Positions 1-8,730 of a DNA stretch of 64,000 nucleotides are shown one piece after another. The DNA is taken from positions 496,001 to 560,000 of the forward strand of contig NZ_KV917371.1 in assembly GCF_002019635.1 (NCBI RefSeq). The letters run 5' to 3'. This stretch comes from Metabacillus halosaccharovorans (GTDB taxonomy: Bacteria > Bacillota > Bacilli > Bacillales > Bacillaceae). Position 1 is the stretch's first letter. Each line of letters begins with the position of its first letter. The notes beneath the pieces are model-generated. The model did not search any database. It saw only the letters and a list, made by a program, of their open reading frames with translations, and was not told the origin of the DNA. Made by a program: the position numbers and the translations under genes.

Positions 1-124
1 AGATAACCCATGCTTCCCCGGTTTTTTCATAAGGAATTGTATACCCAAATTCAGTGTGCAGCTTTTGTCCACCCCATATTCTCTCTTGAAAAACAGGCTC
101 TAAAAATATCGGTTCTTTATACAT
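1..124 (-). CDS. manA: Mannose-6-phosphate isomerase ManA, class I (N-terminal part only)
   Basis: Only the first 41 codons lie in the window; the gene runs off its left edge. The visible N-terminus contains EPVFQERIWGG and a following YTIPYEKTGEAW, the opening signature of Bacillus type I mannose-6-phosphate isomerases. These zinc enzymes convert mannose-6-phosphate to fructose-6-phosphate in the cytosol. The ATG is preceded by a GGGGG box at about 8 bases. The gene follows the mannose PTS gene by 21 bases in the same direction, matching the manP-manA order of B. subtilis, so it probably takes the imported sugar phosphate into glycolysis. The metal-binding residues lie outside the window. 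Confidence 0.85.
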   Translation of the reverse strand, partial: MYKEPIFLEPVFQERIWGGQKLHTEFGYTIPYEKTGEAWVI

Positions 125-145
125 TCGGTATCCCCCTATTTAAAC

Positions 146-2065
146 TTAATGAACTTCCTCTAACACCGCCATTGCTTCTTGTTTAGAAGAAACGTTCAAT
201 AGCTGATTTCTAAAATCTTCATCCATTAACTTACGAGACAGCATTTGTAAAATCTTCAAGTGTGCATCACCGGCATTTTCCTCCGGCACAGCAATCATGA
301 AAATAAGCTTTGCGTCTGTACCGTCAAGACTATTCCAATCAACACCATCACGCTTTATACCAAAAGCGACTGCCGGTCTTTTTACAGCGTTTGACTTACC
401 ATGTGGAATAGCAATATTCATGCCAAGTCCTGTTGAGCTTTGTTCTTCACGATTTAGGATTGCTTGTTTATACTCGTCCTTAGAAGTTAATATACCTTGC
501 GAATCAAATTTTCCAATTAGTTCATCAATAACAGCATCACGCGTTGTTCCAGCTAGATTAATATTCATTAACTCCACGTTCGTAATATCAACCAATTTTT
601 CAATTTCCTGCTCTACTTCTTGTTCGGGAGCAATTGTAGTACTTCCCTCTTGTATTTTATCATTAGATACAGTTTCAACATCTTTTTTCAAAAAATTAAC
701 CATAAATGCTGTAACAAGGACACCTGCTATTGCTGCGATAAAGAACATCACAACATGATCCACAGCACCTAATATGGCAACAATAGGGCCGCCATGTGCT
801 ACTTTGCCCCCTACATTTCCAAGCATAGCGATGACAGATCCCACCACAGAACCAGCAACAATACTTGGAATAACACGAATCGGATCTTGTGCTGCAAATG
901 GAATGGCACCTTCTGTAATTCCGAAAAGACCCATTGTGAATGATGCTTTACCAGCTTCCCTCTCGTTAGGAAGATATTTTTTCTTATTCATTAATGTTGC
1001 AAGACCCATCCCAATTGGCGGGATACAGATAGCAACCGCAATTGGACCCATAATTTCATAGTTTCCTTCAGCGATCATGGCAGACCCGAATAGGAAAGCT
1101 ACTTTGTTAAATGGTCCACCCATATCAACTGCGATCATGGCACCAAGGATGACTGCCAATAGAATAGAGCTTGCTCCTTGCATACCAGCAAGCATTGATG
1201 TTAACCCTTCAAAAATCTGGGCAACTGGAGCACCAATAACGAAGATAAATAAAAGCCCAACGATAACAGATGAAAAGATTGGGATAAAGATAATTGGCAT
1301 AACAGGCAGTACTGCTTTTGGAACTTTAATTTTCTTAATGCCCAAGGCAATATAACCTGCCAAGAAACCTGCTATAATTCCTCCAATAAAACCAGCACCT
1401 GCTTCACTTCCGTAAAAGCTTCCGTTTGCTGCAATGTAACCGCCAATCATACCTGGTACTAACCCCGGGCGATCAGCTATACTTACTGCAATAAAGCCAG
1501 CTAATATCGGAATCATAAACATGAAGGATGTTGCACCTAGAGTTTCAATTTGTTTCCAAAAAGAGCCCTCAGGAATGACGATCCCGCCTGGTGTTTGTTC
1601 ACCACCAAGAGTTAAAGCCAACGCGATTAATAATCCTCCTACCACGATGAACGGAACCATATATGAAACACCGCTCATTAAGTGCTTATAGATTGGATTT
1701 TCCTTTTGCTTACTCTTTTGCTTAATTTCACCTACTGACTTCAACTCTGGTCTGTAGAGTGGCACATCACCACTTTTTATTTTTTCGATCAATTCTTTCG
1801 GCTTACGAATTCCATCTTGTACACCTGTAACGATTACTTTCTTTCCAACAAACCGATCCTTTGGTACTTCTTTATCTGCTGCGATGATAATGCCATCTGC
1901 TTCTGCAATATCTTGGTCTGTTAATCCATTTTCAATCCCAATTGAACCTTGTGTCTCTACTTTAATATCAACACCTAATTCCTCGCCTGCTTTTTGTAAA
2001 TTTTCAGCAGCCATATATGTGTGAGCAATCCCGACCGGGCATGCTGTGACAGCTAAGATCTTCAT
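146..2065 (-). CDS. manP: PTS mannose transporter, EIIBCA (fructose family)
   Basis: Membrane phosphotransferase permease that imports and phosphorylates mannose. The 639-residue protein has the order EIIB, EIIC, EIIA. EIIB opens with the fructose-type ILAVTACPVGIAHTYMAAE, whose Cys9 is the phosphorylation site. EIIC spans about residues 130-470 with hydrophobic helices. EIIA is C-terminal and carries the phosphorylatable histidine in IAIPHGK. The B-C-A order is that of B. subtilis ManP, whereas FruA is A-B-C. I start it at the ATG preceding KILAVT because AAGGAGG lies just upstream; the frame stays open further upstream but has no ribosome site there. It lies between manR and manA, and a cre-like box lies in its leader. 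Confidence 0.88.
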   Translation of the reverse strand: MKILAVTACPVGIAHTYMAAENLQKAGEELGVDIKVETQGSIGIENGLTDQDIAEADGIIIAADKEVPKDRFVGKKVIVTGVQDGIRKPKELIEKIKSGDVPLYRPELKSVGEIKQKSKQKENPIYKHLMSGVSYMVPFIVVGGLLIALALTLGGEQTPGGIVIPEGSFWKQIETLGATSFMFMIPILAGFIAVSIADRPGLVPGMIGGYIAANGSFYGSEAGAGFIGGIIAGFLAGYIALGIKKIKVPKAVLPVMPIIFIPIFSSVIVGLLFIFVIGAPVAQIFEGLTSMLAGMQGASSILLAVILGAMIAVDMGGPFNKVAFLFGSAMIAEGNYEIMGPIAVAICIPPIGMGLATLMNKKKYLPNEREAGKASFTMGLFGITEGAIPFAAQDPIRVIPSIVAGSVVGSVIAMLGNVGGKVAHGGPIVAILGAVDHVVMFFIAAIAGVLVTAFMVNFLKKDVETVSNDKIQEGSTTIAPEQEVEQEIEKLVDITNVELMNINLAGTTRDAVIDELIGKFDSQGILTSKDEYKQAILNREEQSSTGLGMNIAIPHGKSNAVKRPAVAFGIKRDGVDWNSLDGTDAKLIFMIAVPEENAGDAHLKILQMLSRKLMDEDFRNQLLNVSSKQEAMAVLEEVH

Positions 2066-2091
2066 GAACCTTTCCTCCTTAAAGCCTTTGA

Positions 2092-2105
2092 TGTAATTGC
2101 TTACA
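2092..2105 (-). promoter_or_regulatory. cre-like site in the manP leader
   Basis: On the minus strand the sequence reads TGTAAGCAATTACA, which matches the CcpA consensus TGWAARCGYTWNCW except for the central CG/Y pair. It lies 27 bases upstream of the manP start, where a bound CcpA would block transcription. Carbon catabolite repression of the mannose operon is known in B. subtilis; binding here is inferred. Confidence 0.45.
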
Positions 2106-2142
2106 TTCATTGTACTAGTCATTAGGTCATGAATTGATTTTT

Positions 2143-2186
2143 ATTTTTACCAGAACTTCCGGTAAAAATAAATTAATACCGGAAGT
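2143..2186. promoter_or_regulatory. Two overlapping inverted repeats between manR and manP
   Basis: One perfect repeat has arms ACTTCCGGTA (2155-2164) and TACCGGAAGT (2177-2186). A second has arms ATTTTTACC (2143-2151) and GGTAAAAAT (2161-2169). They share bases 2161-2164, so as RNA hairpins they exclude each other. They lie about 80-120 bases upstream of the manP start, which is where the activator ManR binds upstream of manP in B. subtilis. A ManR operator is my first reading. A terminator/antiterminator pair after manR is the alternative, although no clear T-run follows. Confidence 0.45.
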
Positions 2187-2201
2187 AAAAAAGAAACCCC
2201 T

Positions 2202-4121
2202 TTATTTTAGCTTCTCCAGAAACTCTTTTACACTGCTTGATCCTATTAAGGAATGAATAAATGACGGGGTTTCACTATAGGCTACAATTTGTCCGACAGC
2301 TTTACGATTTAGTTTTGGATCTTGAGTCGATATAGCTAGCATAAAAACAAGGGAAACTTGCTCATTTCCCCAAATTATTGGTTCCTCCAAAAGAGCAATA
2401 GCAACTGCGGAATGATTAACCATTGTTGGACTTCCATGTGGAATGGCGATTAATCCACCGATCGATGTAGATGACTTTCTTTCTCTTAGAAGTGCACTAT
2501 GAATAAACTCCTTTGTCACGAAACCTTTTTCATATAATATATTACCTAACATTTCGATCACTTGAAAAGGATGCTCTTTATCAACATGTATGTGAACTAG
2601 ATCTCCTCTACTAAGTTGTGTCAGCACCTTCTTTTCATTACTTATTACCTGTTTCTTCTCCATTTCGGTTAAAAACTGATTCAGTTTTTCCTTATCCTTT
2701 GCTTCCAGCAAAGGTGAAATCGTAAGATGAGGAATACTAACCTGTTTTAACTCTACTGTAGAGATGATAAAATCAACGGTTTTCCCCTTCAAATATTCGC
2801 TTAATTCAGCTTGTCCAATACACCCAACAACTTGCATATCTTTGTAATGCTGTTCAATCTTAGCCTGTAATAAATGGGACATACCAACACCCATATGACA
2901 AACAATTAAGGTTCTTCGCTGTTTTCCTCTTTTTTCTTTTAACCGTTCAATTGATGCCTGGAAATGGAGAACTAAGTAAGCTGCCTCATCCTCGGGGACT
3001 TCCAGTTCGTGATTTTCCTTAATTTCATTCAACGCTAGCAACACCATATTAAACAAATATGGGTACATTTTTTTGATATTTGGTAAAAGTGGGTTTGTGA
3101 TAGGAAAACCATATTTAATACGGTTAATGACCGAGTGTACATGAACGATTAACCCGTTTTTTAAAATCGGATCATCTGTAAATGGAAATAATGTCATTGT
3201 ACTAAGTTTTGTTGTTAAGTCTTTAATAACATTTAACAAGAAATTATCCTTAATAAACGGGTCCTCTATTGCATCATTTTTTCTTTTTCCACTAATCAAA
3301 TGCCAAGTAAAATAGATTCGCTCATCTTCAGGAAATTTAACTCGGAAAGCAGACTCAAGCTGTTCAAAAAAGGGAATAGCATATGAATATTCTTTGGAAG
3401 AATAAGCTGCCTCCTTTTCTTTATCCGGAACCGTAACAGGCGACTTTTGACGCGTTCTTTTCATCATAATAAGTGAATGAACAAGTAAACTCTCTATTGC
3501 AGCATCAGTAAATGAAATCGAATTCTTTTGCTGTAATTCATTCAATGCTTTTTTTACGGCCGTTATTTCATAAGGCTGAAACAGTTCAAGTACATAATTT
3601 TTAGTATCTGATACAGAAGAAAGGAGTTCTGATAAATGTGCCAATGCACTGCGTTTTCGTAGTTCGGATCCTTGAACAATATTTCCTAATCTCGGTTTGG
3701 AAATCAGCTCTAGTTGATATGCTTTAAACCATTTCGCAATGCTGTCAAGATCCTTTTTTATCGTAGCCTTTGGAACATAGTACTTCTTCGACAGCTCCTG
3801 CAAAGTAATCGCTTTATTACTTACTAATAAATGATAGGCAATTTCAATGAATCGATCTTCCGGAGTTTTCGGCTCAGTGGATAATAGCTTTTGAAACATT
3901 TCAGACCTGCTCGCTTCTTCAATCTCTAGTGTAATCCCAATCCCCGGTTGCCGACTTAAATAGGCAGATGGATAATCTGCTAAAAGCTCCTCAATTACGT
4001 TCAAGTCATTACGAACTGTCTTTTCCGCACATCTCAGCTGTTCCGACAAATCCCCTATATGTAAAGTTTGTCCATTCTGAACTAATAGCGTTCTTAATAA
4101 TTCTTTTTGTCGATCGTTCAT
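2202..4121 (-). CDS. manR: PRD-containing transcriptional activator of the mannose operon, ManR
   Basis: The 639-residue regulator has the layered architecture of ManR/LicR/MtlR activators: an N-terminal winged HTH (about residues 1-60), a second HTH region, two PTS regulation domains (about 175-390), an EIIB-like domain with Cys in RTLIVCHMGVGMSHLL, and a C-terminal EIIA-like domain with His in IAIPHGSP. In B. subtilis ManR, phosphorylation of the PRDs by HPr activates, and phosphorylation at the EIIB/EIIA sites by ManP inactivates when mannose is absent. The gene lies directly upstream of manP in the same direction, as in B. subtilis. GAGAGGTG precedes the ATG. Confidence 0.85.
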   Translation of the reverse strand: MNDRQKELLRTLLVQNGQTLHIGDLSEQLRCAEKTVRNDLNVIEELLADYPSAYLSRQPGIGITLEIEEASRSEMFQKLLSTEPKTPEDRFIEIAYHLLVSNKAITLQELSKKYYVPKATIKKDLDSIAKWFKAYQLELISKPRLGNIVQGSELRKRSALAHLSELLSSVSDTKNYVLELFQPYEITAVKKALNELQQKNSISFTDAAIESLLVHSLIMMKRTRQKSPVTVPDKEKEAAYSSKEYSYAIPFFEQLESAFRVKFPEDERIYFTWHLISGKRKNDAIEDPFIKDNFLLNVIKDLTTKLSTMTLFPFTDDPILKNGLIVHVHSVINRIKYGFPITNPLLPNIKKMYPYLFNMVLLALNEIKENHELEVPEDEAAYLVLHFQASIERLKEKRGKQRRTLIVCHMGVGMSHLLQAKIEQHYKDMQVVGCIGQAELSEYLKGKTVDFIISTVELKQVSIPHLTISPLLEAKDKEKLNQFLTEMEKKQVISNEKKVLTQLSRGDLVHIHVDKEHPFQVIEMLGNILYEKGFVTKEFIHSALLRERKSSTSIGGLIAIPHGSPTMVNHSAVAIALLEEPIIWGNEQVSLVFMLAISTQDPKLNRKAVGQIVAYSETPSFIHSLIGSSSVKEFLEKLK

Positions 4122-4295
4122 AGCTGCACCTCTCTCAGGTAGTCAAACAGTAGTGTAGCTCATTGTACTCATTAATTCAATCATTGGTATGAGTTTAGTA
4201 TATTATCCACTCTAGCCTTATTTGTAAAATAGCAAAAAATGTTAAGAAGAAAGAGATACATGCTGATATAGTGTATTTAAGGCAGGTGAGGGATT

Positions 4296-5189
4296 ATGGA
4301 TTATGTTAAATGTATACAACGAACGCTTGATTACATTGAAGAAAACCTTGATAAACAAATGACACTGGAAACCTTGGCAGAACTTGCTTGCTTTTCTCCC
4401 TTTCATTATCATCGTGTCTTTCAGACTTTGGTGGGGGAATCTGTGATGGATTATATTAGAAAAAGAAGGCTAACAAATGCAGCAGAGCGTCTATTCTATA
4501 CAGATGAAAAAGTGGTTCATATAGCATTAGATGTTGGTTTTCAATACCAAGAATCCTTCAACAGAGCGTTCAAAAAGGTCTATGGTGTTTCACCGAAGCA
4601 GTATCGCCGTGCCAAGAGCATATCCGGACCCTTATTTGGGAAATCCTGCCTTCATTCAATACCAATATCAGGAGGAGAGAAGATGGAACCAAAAATAGTG
4701 ACTAAATCTGCGTTTAATGTGATTGGATATGAATTATTAACAAAGAATGATAACGGTCAGAACAATAAAGATATCCCTGAATTTTGGCAACAATATATGA
4801 CAAAGAATTTAGGGTGTAAAATTCCTAATCCCTTATACAAGCATGTGGAACTTGGTATTTGCACAGATTTCAACTCTGAAACAGGTGAGTTTGGTTATAT
4901 CATTGGAATGGAGGTGGAAAAGGGATCACAAGCACCTGAAGGTATGGTGTACAAAAGTTTTCCTGAACTGGAATATGCAGTGTTTACTACACCGAAGTCG
5001 GATGAGGAATCATTTACAGCTTCGATTCAGTCCACTTGGAATTATATTTTTACAGACTGGTTTCCACGATCAGGTTATGAACATTATGGTGAAGTAGAAT
5101 TTGAACTGTATGATGAAAGATGCTACGGTTCGGAGAATAAAGAAATTGATATCTACATTCCAGTAAGGAAACAACGTGTGAAATTATAA
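4296..5189 (+). CDS. AraC-family regulator with GyrI-like effector domain
   Basis: The 297-residue protein has an N-terminal AraC double HTH (about residues 1-107; SPFHYHRVFQ in the first unit and YGVSPKQYRR at the end of the second). A C-terminal GyrI-like ligand-binding domain follows (about 130-295; typical GxExxKGSQAPEGM pattern and a final IDIYIPV strand). This is the Rob/SoxS-like plus GyrI arrangement seen in many Bacillus regulators that sense small hydrophobic or cationic compounds. GGTGAGG lies 6 bases before the ATG. It diverges from manR but is probably unrelated to mannose. The ligand and targets are unknown. Confidence 0.8.
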   Translation: MDYVKCIQRTLDYIEENLDKQMTLETLAELACFSPFHYHRVFQTLVGESVMDYIRKRRLTNAAERLFYTDEKVVHIALDVGFQYQESFNRAFKKVYGVSPKQYRRAKSISGPLFGKSCLHSIPISGGEKMEPKIVTKSAFNVIGYELLTKNDNGQNNKDIPEFWQQYMTKNLGCKIPNPLYKHVELGICTDFNSETGEFGYIIGMEVEKGSQAPEGMVYKSFPELEYAVFTTPKSDEESFTASIQSTWNYIFTDWFPRSGYEHYGEVEFELYDERCYGSENKEIDIYIPVRKQRVKL

Positions 5190-5228
5190 GCAGCCTTATC
5201 TGAACACTAACAGAAATTTTTAAAAAAT

Positions 5229-5266
5229 AGCCCTCTCTCAAGTTATAGCGAGAATTGGGCTTTTTG
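5229..5266. terminator. Bidirectional terminator between convergent genes
   Basis: An AGCCC...GGGCT hairpin with an inner CTCTC/GCGAGA pairing is followed by TTTTT on the plus strand and by a T-rich stretch on the minus strand. It lies between the AraC-type gene and the converging membrane-hydrolase gene. Confidence 0.7.
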
Positions 5267-5315
5267 TATCCTGACAAATAATTAAAATATTTGAATCTAT
5301 TACTTATTACACACA

Positions 5316-5942
5316 CTAAAATTCCTTCGAAGAAAAAGGCAAAAAGAATTTAACCCCCCTCTTATTAAATGGTAAAACCTTCATATCAGCAATCAAATGA
5401 CTGCCATAACTAAGTAAGCATGTTAAAAACACACCGTCCACACTGATGGAGGCTTGAAAATAATGAGCAATGAAGGCAAAAAATCCAATCCCTACTAGTG
5501 AGTGGGTGTAGCTTCGGTGAGGAATAAAAGAAGCAACTATTATATAGATCCCTAATAAAATGAGCCACATTTCTTGTAATGAAATTCCTCCTAAAAGGAC
5601 TCCTAATCCGGTAATTGTTAACATATGCCTTTGTTTAATTTGAGAAGCAATTAAAATGATAGCAAGTCCAACGCCAATACCCAGCCATTTTTCTCGACCT
5701 GTTCCTTCAAGAATTGTGTAGACGATCATCATTAACCCGATTAATTGTGCCACAGACCGAATCAATGTATGCGAGAAAGTGATTCTATTACTCAATTTCC
5801 CATCTATATCAATATCAGGAATCAATCCTCCTATGCCACCTATCCCCACTAATAATAAGGTTATTGTCGGGTCAGCTTGCACCGACTGGGCAACGATAAA
5901 CCCTGTTCCGGCCCCTATTGTTCCATGTGCAGTTCCATTCAA
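5316..5942 (-). CDS. Membrane-bound metal-dependent hydrolase, YdjM/DUF457 family
   Basis: The 208-residue membrane protein begins with NGTAHGTIGAGTG and has an acidic metal-type motif GLIPDIDIDG, followed by FSHTLIRS and HRSYTHSLVG. This pattern of histidines and aspartates interleaved with hydrophobic helices is typical of the YdjM (DUF457) family, which is annotated as membrane metal-dependent hydrolase with unknown substrate. I prefer the TTG start preceding AATGGA because AGGTGG lies 6 bases upstream. The in-frame GTG 9 bases earlier lies inside that ribosome site. Expression as a single gene seems likely. Confidence 0.75.
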   Translation of the reverse strand: MNGTAHGTIGAGTGFIVAQSVQADPTITLLLVGIGGIGGLIPDIDIDGKLSNRITFSHTLIRSVAQLIGLMMIVYTILEGTGREKWLGIGVGLAIILIASQIKQRHMLTITGLGVLLGGISLQEMWLILLGIYIIVASFIPHRSYTHSLVGIGFFAFIAHYFQASISVDGVFLTCLLSYGSHLIADMKVLPFNKRGVKFFLPFSSKEF

Positions 5943-6064
5943 TTTATCCACCTATTTCTATGTAAAAATTTCATCAGCATATTATTATACACCAAAAAAA
6001 GCGGGATAAAGGTTGTGTTTAACTTTGGAATAGTTATTTTTATTAAAAACGTAAAACATTCGGT

Positions 6065-6277
6065 TTAAAGACAAACTTTTTTATAAAAGGTCAATATTCT
6101 TTTATATGTTTCCGTACCCACTAAACAACCAATGATCGAGATCCACTCATTATGAGACATCATCTTTAGTCCGTAATAAATACAAGTACTGACTAAAAGG
6201 TCTGTTATTAGAAAGGTTTTAATGGAAGAGCTATGAATAACAAGAAAGAAAAACTGGTTCGACATATTTTTGTCCAT
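6065..6277 (-). CDS. Small hypothetical protein, 70 residues
   Basis: No family is recognised. The frame is preceded by AAAGGTGG at 7 bases from the ATG, a good ribosome site. The product has a hydrophobic stretch near residues 7-35 and a basic end, so it may be membrane-associated. It stands alone between the YdjM-like gene and a divergent small gene. It is supported only by the ribosome site and the absence of any competing gene. Confidence 0.45.
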   Translation of the reverse strand: MDKNMSNQFFFLVIHSSSIKTFLITDLLVSTCIYYGLKMMSHNEWISIIGCLVGTETYKRILTFYKKVCL

Positions 6278-6466
6278 CCTGTTTCCACCTTTTTCATTTT
6301 TACCTATGAGTATGTTTTAGGAGCACTGTCCTATTCATATTGGAAATGCAACAAACCTTAAACACAAAGAATTAAATGTTTTTTTAAAGGATAGTAACCA
6401 TTTAAATCATCCATAATAAAACTGGTGTTCAATCACCCACTTACTTTCGATGTGGAGGGAAATGAC

Positions 6467-6640
6467 ATGAATATTCGCGAAGGCTTAATTCCGACTGCAT
6501 TAGGTTCAGCTGTAACAGCAACTGGTTATGCATTAAAACAAAAACGCGGTTCAAATAAAATGATCGCAAACACAGTTTTTGGATTCGGTTTAGCCCATGT
6601 AGTATTAGGTGCCATTGACCTTGTACAACATCGTCGTTAG
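6467..6640 (+). CDS. Conserved-looking small protein, 57 residues
   Basis: It starts at the ATG after GGAGGG (NIREGLIPTALGS...). It has a glycine/alanine-rich hydrophobic segment (IPTALGSAVTATGYAL), a basic patch (KQKRGSNK), and a second hydrophobic segment ending in DLVQHRR. It is probably a small membrane-associated protein. I have seen similar short Bacillus proteins annotated as hypothetical and assign no function. The frame extends upstream to 6425 but with no ribosome site there. A strong terminator follows at once, so it is a monocistronic unit. Confidence 0.65.
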   Translation: MNIREGLIPTALGSAVTATGYALKQKRGSNKMIANTVFGFGLAHVVLGAIDLVQHRR

Positions 6641-6645
6641 TGATC

Positions 6646-6677
6646 GACGAGCATAATTTTTATGCTCGTCTTTTTTT
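6646..6677 (+). terminator. Rho-independent terminator
   Basis: Perfect stem GACGAGCATAA / TTATGCTCGTC followed by seven T residues, 6 bases after the stop of the 57-residue gene. Confidence 0.9.
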
Positions 6678-6742
6678 GAAGACTAAAATCAATATGTAGA
6701 CAATTAACATAGTATATAAGAGACATAAGAGAGGTGGATATA

Positions 6743-6991
6743 ATGTTGTTTGTTACTTTGTTATTACCGGTCATTGTACCTTATGGATGTCCTGTGACTT
6801 TTTTGGATCCACGGGCTAATTATAAAAGAGAAACAGAATTCTTTACCTGGATAACATCCGTTAAAGAAGAGAGTCCACAATATCCACAAGTACCATTATT
6901 AAAAAGTGAAGAGTTCGAAAAGCATCAAGCTACTTTTATTGAAGGTGAACAAGAAACGCAAACGAAATTTGTCCCTAGCAGGGTATCATAA
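6743..6991 (+). CDS. Small hypothetical protein with hydrophobic N-terminus, 82 residues
   Basis: The ATG is chosen because GAGGTGG lies 5 bases upstream; an in-frame GTG earlier falls inside that box. The N-terminus (LFVTLLLPVIVPYG) could be a membrane anchor or a non-cleaved signal. The rest is polar and rich in Glu and Lys with several Pro residues. No family is recognised. It converges on the malic enzyme gene. Confidence 0.5.
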   Translation: MLFVTLLLPVIVPYGCPVTFLDPRANYKRETEFFTWITSVKEESPQYPQVPLLKSEEFEKHQATFIEGEQETQTKFVPSRVS

Positions 6992-7008
6992 TATGTTTCC
7001 ATGCACTC

Positions 7009-7041
7009 AAAAAAAAGAATGCCCATTAAATGAACATCCTT
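7009..7041 (-). terminator. Terminator of the malic enzyme gene
   Basis: On the minus strand AAGGATG pairs with CATTCTT (one G-T wobble) and is followed by a run of eight T residues, just after the malic enzyme stop. Confidence 0.6.
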
Positions 7042-7056
7042 AGAGTCACATATATA

Positions 7057-8499
7057 TTAGTAAGTTGTTGCTAGTGCATTTTCTTCCTTAAACAAGTCCT
7101 TTCTAGCGACACCTGACTTATATGCCGCTTCAACGACTGCTTCTCTTACTTTCTCTACTACTTTTTGATTAAAGACACTTGGGACAATATATGTTTCACT
7201 TAATTCCTCGTCAGAAACAACACTTGCTATAGCTTTTGCTGTCGCTAACTTCATTTCTTCATTAATTTCAGATGCACGGCAATCAAGAGCACCCCGGAAA
7301 ATTCCTGGAAAACATAAAACATTGTTAATTTGATTCGGATAATCTGATCGGCCTGTCGCTAAGACACGTACAAAAGGTTCGGCTAGGTCAGGGTCAATTT
7401 CCGGTACCGGGTTTGCTAGCGCAAAGACAATTGGGTCATTCGCCATTGTTTTTAAATGACTTTCAGTTAATACTCCTGGTGCAGATACACCGATGAAGAC
7501 ATCCGCTCCTTTAATCACATCACCTAGAGCACCCTTTTCATTATAGGGATTTGTCATATTCGCAAAGTCCGTCCAATTCTGATGATCATATACCTCATCA
7601 CGGTGAAGAGCACCTGCACGATCTACACCAATAATATGCTGAACACCAGCTGCAATCAGCATTTTCGCACAAGCTGTTCCTGCAGCCCCAACACCGTTTA
7701 GAACCACTTTAATCGATTCGATTTTTTTGCCCGTTAACTTAAGTGCATTATAAAGACCAGCCAGCAATACAACAGCGGTCCCATGCTGATCATCGTGAAA
7801 AACCGGGATATCTAATTCCTGTTTAAGTCTTGCCTCAATTTCAAAGCACCTTGGTGATGAGATATCTTCAAGATTGATTCCACCGAACGCTGGTGCAATT
7901 GATTTTACAATGGAAACTATTTCATCAGGATCTCTTGTATCCAAGCAAATAGGAAATGCATCAACACCTGCCATTTGTTTAAATAACATCGCCTTACCTT
8001 CCATAACAGGCATGGCTGCGAGCGGACCAATATCTCCTAATCCAAGAACAGCTGTACCATCTGAAACAACTGCAACTGTATTTCGTTTAATCGTTAAAGA
8101 ATGTGCTTTAAGCGGTTCATCAGCAATCGCACGACACACTTGAGCAACTCCCGGCGTATAAACTCTTGATAAATCATCACGGTTTTTAATTGGATTTTTT
8201 GGTGTTACTTCAATCTTGCCTCCAAGATGTAAAAGAAATGTTCTGTCTGAAACAGAGATGACCTTAACACCTTGTAAGTTTTGAATAGCATCCATTACAC
8301 TCTGTCCATGTTGCTGATTTTTCACCGTGATGGTGATATCTCGTACAGTTTGGACTTTACTAGTGGAGATGACATCAATACCTATAACATCTCCGCCTGT
8401 TTCACCAATGACTTTTGCTATTTCACTAAAGGTAATAATGTTTTTCTGAAAATGTAATCGAATAATGATATTCATGCTTGCATTGCTCAATTGAGACAT
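7057..8499 (-). CDS. NAD-dependent malic enzyme with N-terminal ACT domain
   Basis: Cytosolic enzyme that oxidatively decarboxylates malate to pyruvate. The 480-residue protein has an ACT-like N-terminus (about residues 8-85), then the malic enzyme core: SRVYTPGVAQVC, the substrate region GTAVLGLGDIG and PVMEGKA, and metal ligands in NLEDISSPRCFEIE and PVFHDDQHGTA. The NAD-binding fold carries VLNGVGAAGTA, and a late conserved ALANPVPEI follows. GGAGG precedes the ATG. It is the first gene downstream of a region carrying the TGAACAAA repeats shared with citM, which suggests co-regulation with citrate uptake. The ACT domain implies allosteric control by an unknown ligand. Confidence 0.9.
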   Translation of the reverse strand: MSQLSNASMNIIIRLHFQKNIITFSEIAKVIGETGGDVIGIDVISTSKVQTVRDITITVKNQQHGQSVMDAIQNLQGVKVISVSDRTFLLHLGGKIEVTPKNPIKNRDDLSRVYTPGVAQVCRAIADEPLKAHSLTIKRNTVAVVSDGTAVLGLGDIGPLAAMPVMEGKAMLFKQMAGVDAFPICLDTRDPDEIVSIVKSIAPAFGGINLEDISSPRCFEIEARLKQELDIPVFHDDQHGTAVVLLAGLYNALKLTGKKIESIKVVLNGVGAAGTACAKMLIAAGVQHIIGVDRAGALHRDEVYDHQNWTDFANMTNPYNEKGALGDVIKGADVFIGVSAPGVLTESHLKTMANDPIVFALANPVPEIDPDLAEPFVRVLATGRSDYPNQINNVLCFPGIFRGALDCRASEINEEMKLATAKAIASVVSDEELSETYIVPSVFNQKVVEKVREAVVEAAYKSGVARKDLFKEENALATTY

Positions 8500-8698
8500 G
8501 TTTAACCTCCAAAAGCTTTACCTTTTCTGGGGATATTGAAAACAACCATTCTAATTTTTGTACGTAGCGAAGCTTGTAAGCTTGCTGAAACTAGATTGGT
8601 TCTGTTGGAAGCGTTTTAATATCCTCACTACGATCGTAATACAAATCATGAAGTTTGTAACCGTTCTCTACATTTATTGTTTTAAATTTATTTCAGAT

Positions 8699-8718
8699 AT
8701 TTTGTTCATTTTGTTTAT
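8699..8718 (-). promoter_or_regulatory. TGAACAAA tandem motif upstream of the malic enzyme
   Basis: The minus strand reads ATAAACAAA followed by ATGAACAAA, two 9-bp units in direct repeat, about 200 bases upstream of the malic enzyme start. The same unit recurs upstream of citM and of the 51-residue gene. I infer a binding site for the CitT response regulator, or another regulator of this block. Confidence 0.45.
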
Positions 8719-8730
8719 GGGGTTTCATGT

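Noticed and set aside
297-1355. Open frames on the plus strand across manP
   Set aside because: They are antisense to the well-conserved EIIBCA gene and resemble no family.
8566-8586. Hairpin with AAGCTT arms between the AbrB-type and malic enzyme genes
   Set aside because: The loop is two bases and there is no T-run; it could be chance or a weak terminator, so it is not listed as a feature.
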